DNA from: Halichoerus grypus
Taxonomy: Eukaryota; Chordata; Mammalia; Carnivora; Phocidae
DNA length: 64,000 bases
Direction of reading: 5' to 3'
Assembly (NCBI RefSeq): GCF_964656455.1
Contig: NC_135718.1
Coordinates: forward strand, 23,882,449-23,946,448
In this document: piece by piece, positions 63,407 through 64,000 of the stretch
Layout of the letters: every line of letters starts with the position of its first letter
Position numbering within the stretch: the stretch's first letter is position 1
Notes under the pieces: model-generated
The model's database searches: none
The model's input: only the letters and a program-made list of their open reading frames with translations
Told to the model about the DNA's origin: nothing
Program-made: the position numbers and the translations under genes

Positions 63407-63646
63407 AAGACTTATCTTTGTGTTCTGGCTTTCATGACTTAGAGGGAGGGAAAGAAGTTCTTGGAATGTGCATCTGACCCTTCAGGATGGATGGAAGTCC
63501 TTTGCCTTCCCTCTCCTAGTTTTTTCTTTTTTTGGGGGCGGGAGTGGGACAGATAAAAAGCAAAGGTAAATGCAAAAATAAAAAAGAACAGATAAGGACT
63601 TGAATTGTCATCTTGGAGCACAAAAGTTGGGAACACCTTGATTAAT

Positions 63647-63648
<2 letters not shown>

Positions 63649-63686
<38 letters not shown>

Positions 63687-63708
63687 TATATATATATGCA
63701 TATATAAT
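63649..63708. repeat. (TA)n/(CA)n microsatellite
   Basis: A tatata tract, a short cacaca, then tatata again. Confidence 0.93.
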
Positions 63709-64000
63709 TAATATAATAATAGCTAAAAAGCCAAAAACTAAACAGTTTACTTTGAGTGTTCTAGATCAGGATACCAGAGCTACCTTAAAAAAAGAAAGCA
63801 CTACCATGGAAACCCTAAAGTGACATGTTAAAACTCTTTACCAAAACATCTCCCCCTTCCTTTCTCAGAAATGGCCCTGTTCCTGGCAGACTGTGAGCTT
63901 CATGTGGCTCCAGGAAAGATGGGACCAAGGAGGCCGGGGCAGATATTGTAAGGAATCTAGCTCTATAGTCTTCTTACACTTACATAAGTTTTCTCTTCGA

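Larger units (their letters stand above)
55468..64000 (-). other. SORCS3 intron, partial (upstream end of window)
   Basis: More than 8.5 kb of intron upstream of the VTTGGR exon. It contains a MIR (about 56045-56270), three SINEs, truncated L1s (57246-57765 and 58330-58495), MIRs (59410-59560, 59810-59960, 60930-61225, 62715-62950), a 29-bp tandem duplication (62210-62264), and (GT)n and (TA)n tracts. No exon was recognised. Confidence 0.75.

Noticed and set aside
55468..64000. Search for the exon preceding VTTGGR
   Set aside because: No stretch on the minus strand resembled the expected DEYIFIQ-type end followed by a donor. The exon probably lies beyond the window.

Overview
This is a mammalian, intron-dominated window from a carnivore. 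It carries seven consecutive internal exons of one gene on the minus strand. The seven exons are joined by consensus GT/AG splice sites, keep phase at every join, and give 797 coding bases (about 266 residues). The product is a VPS10-domain sorting receptor of the SorCS family. The peptide fits SORCS3 as I recall that protein, better than SORCS1 or SORCS2. In gene order the exons are 55378-55467, 47254-47433, 31318-31464, 29682-29784, 23882-23958, 20693-20784 and 10349-10456. The first exons of the gene lie beyond 64000 and the last ones before position 1. All encoded residues fall in the middle of the extracellular/luminal VPS10p beta-propeller.

Everything else is intron. Carnivoran tRNA-Lys-type SINEs (Can-SINEs) are scattered on both strands, most with recognisable target-site duplications. 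Their body resembles the caniform type, and the dog-specific young SINEC_Cf head was not seen. This suggests an arctoid caniform (bear, seal, mustelid or raccoon relative) rather than dog or cat; that is inference. Older repeats include L2 and MIR fragments, truncated L1 3' ends, two copies of a Tigger-like DNA transposon and hAT-like fragments.

The most striking object is a full-length LINE-1 of about 7.1 kb at 38236-45366. It is in the same orientation as the gene and bounded by a perfect 15-bp target-site duplication. It has a GC-rich 5' UTR with a YY1-type start, an ORF1, an ORF2 with endonuclease, reverse transcriptase and Cys-rich regions, and an A-rich tail. Each ORF is broken by only one single-base frameshift, both consistent with loss of one G. 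Its 5' UTR also holds a 26-bp SINE-head fragment between perfect 15-bp duplications.

Region by region: 1-10348 is intron with four SINEs, an interrupted Tigger copy and an L1 3' end. 10349-31464 is the exon-rich part (exons for NIGPEL, IFDEEY, VSFDEG and so on). 31465-47253 is one 15.8-kb intron containing the full-length L1. 47254-55467 holds the two most upstream exons. 55468-64000 is upstream intron with three SINEs, truncated L1s and microsatellites. I found no second gene, no RNA gene and no credible undescribed biological system; the notable signals are structural and retrotransposon-related.
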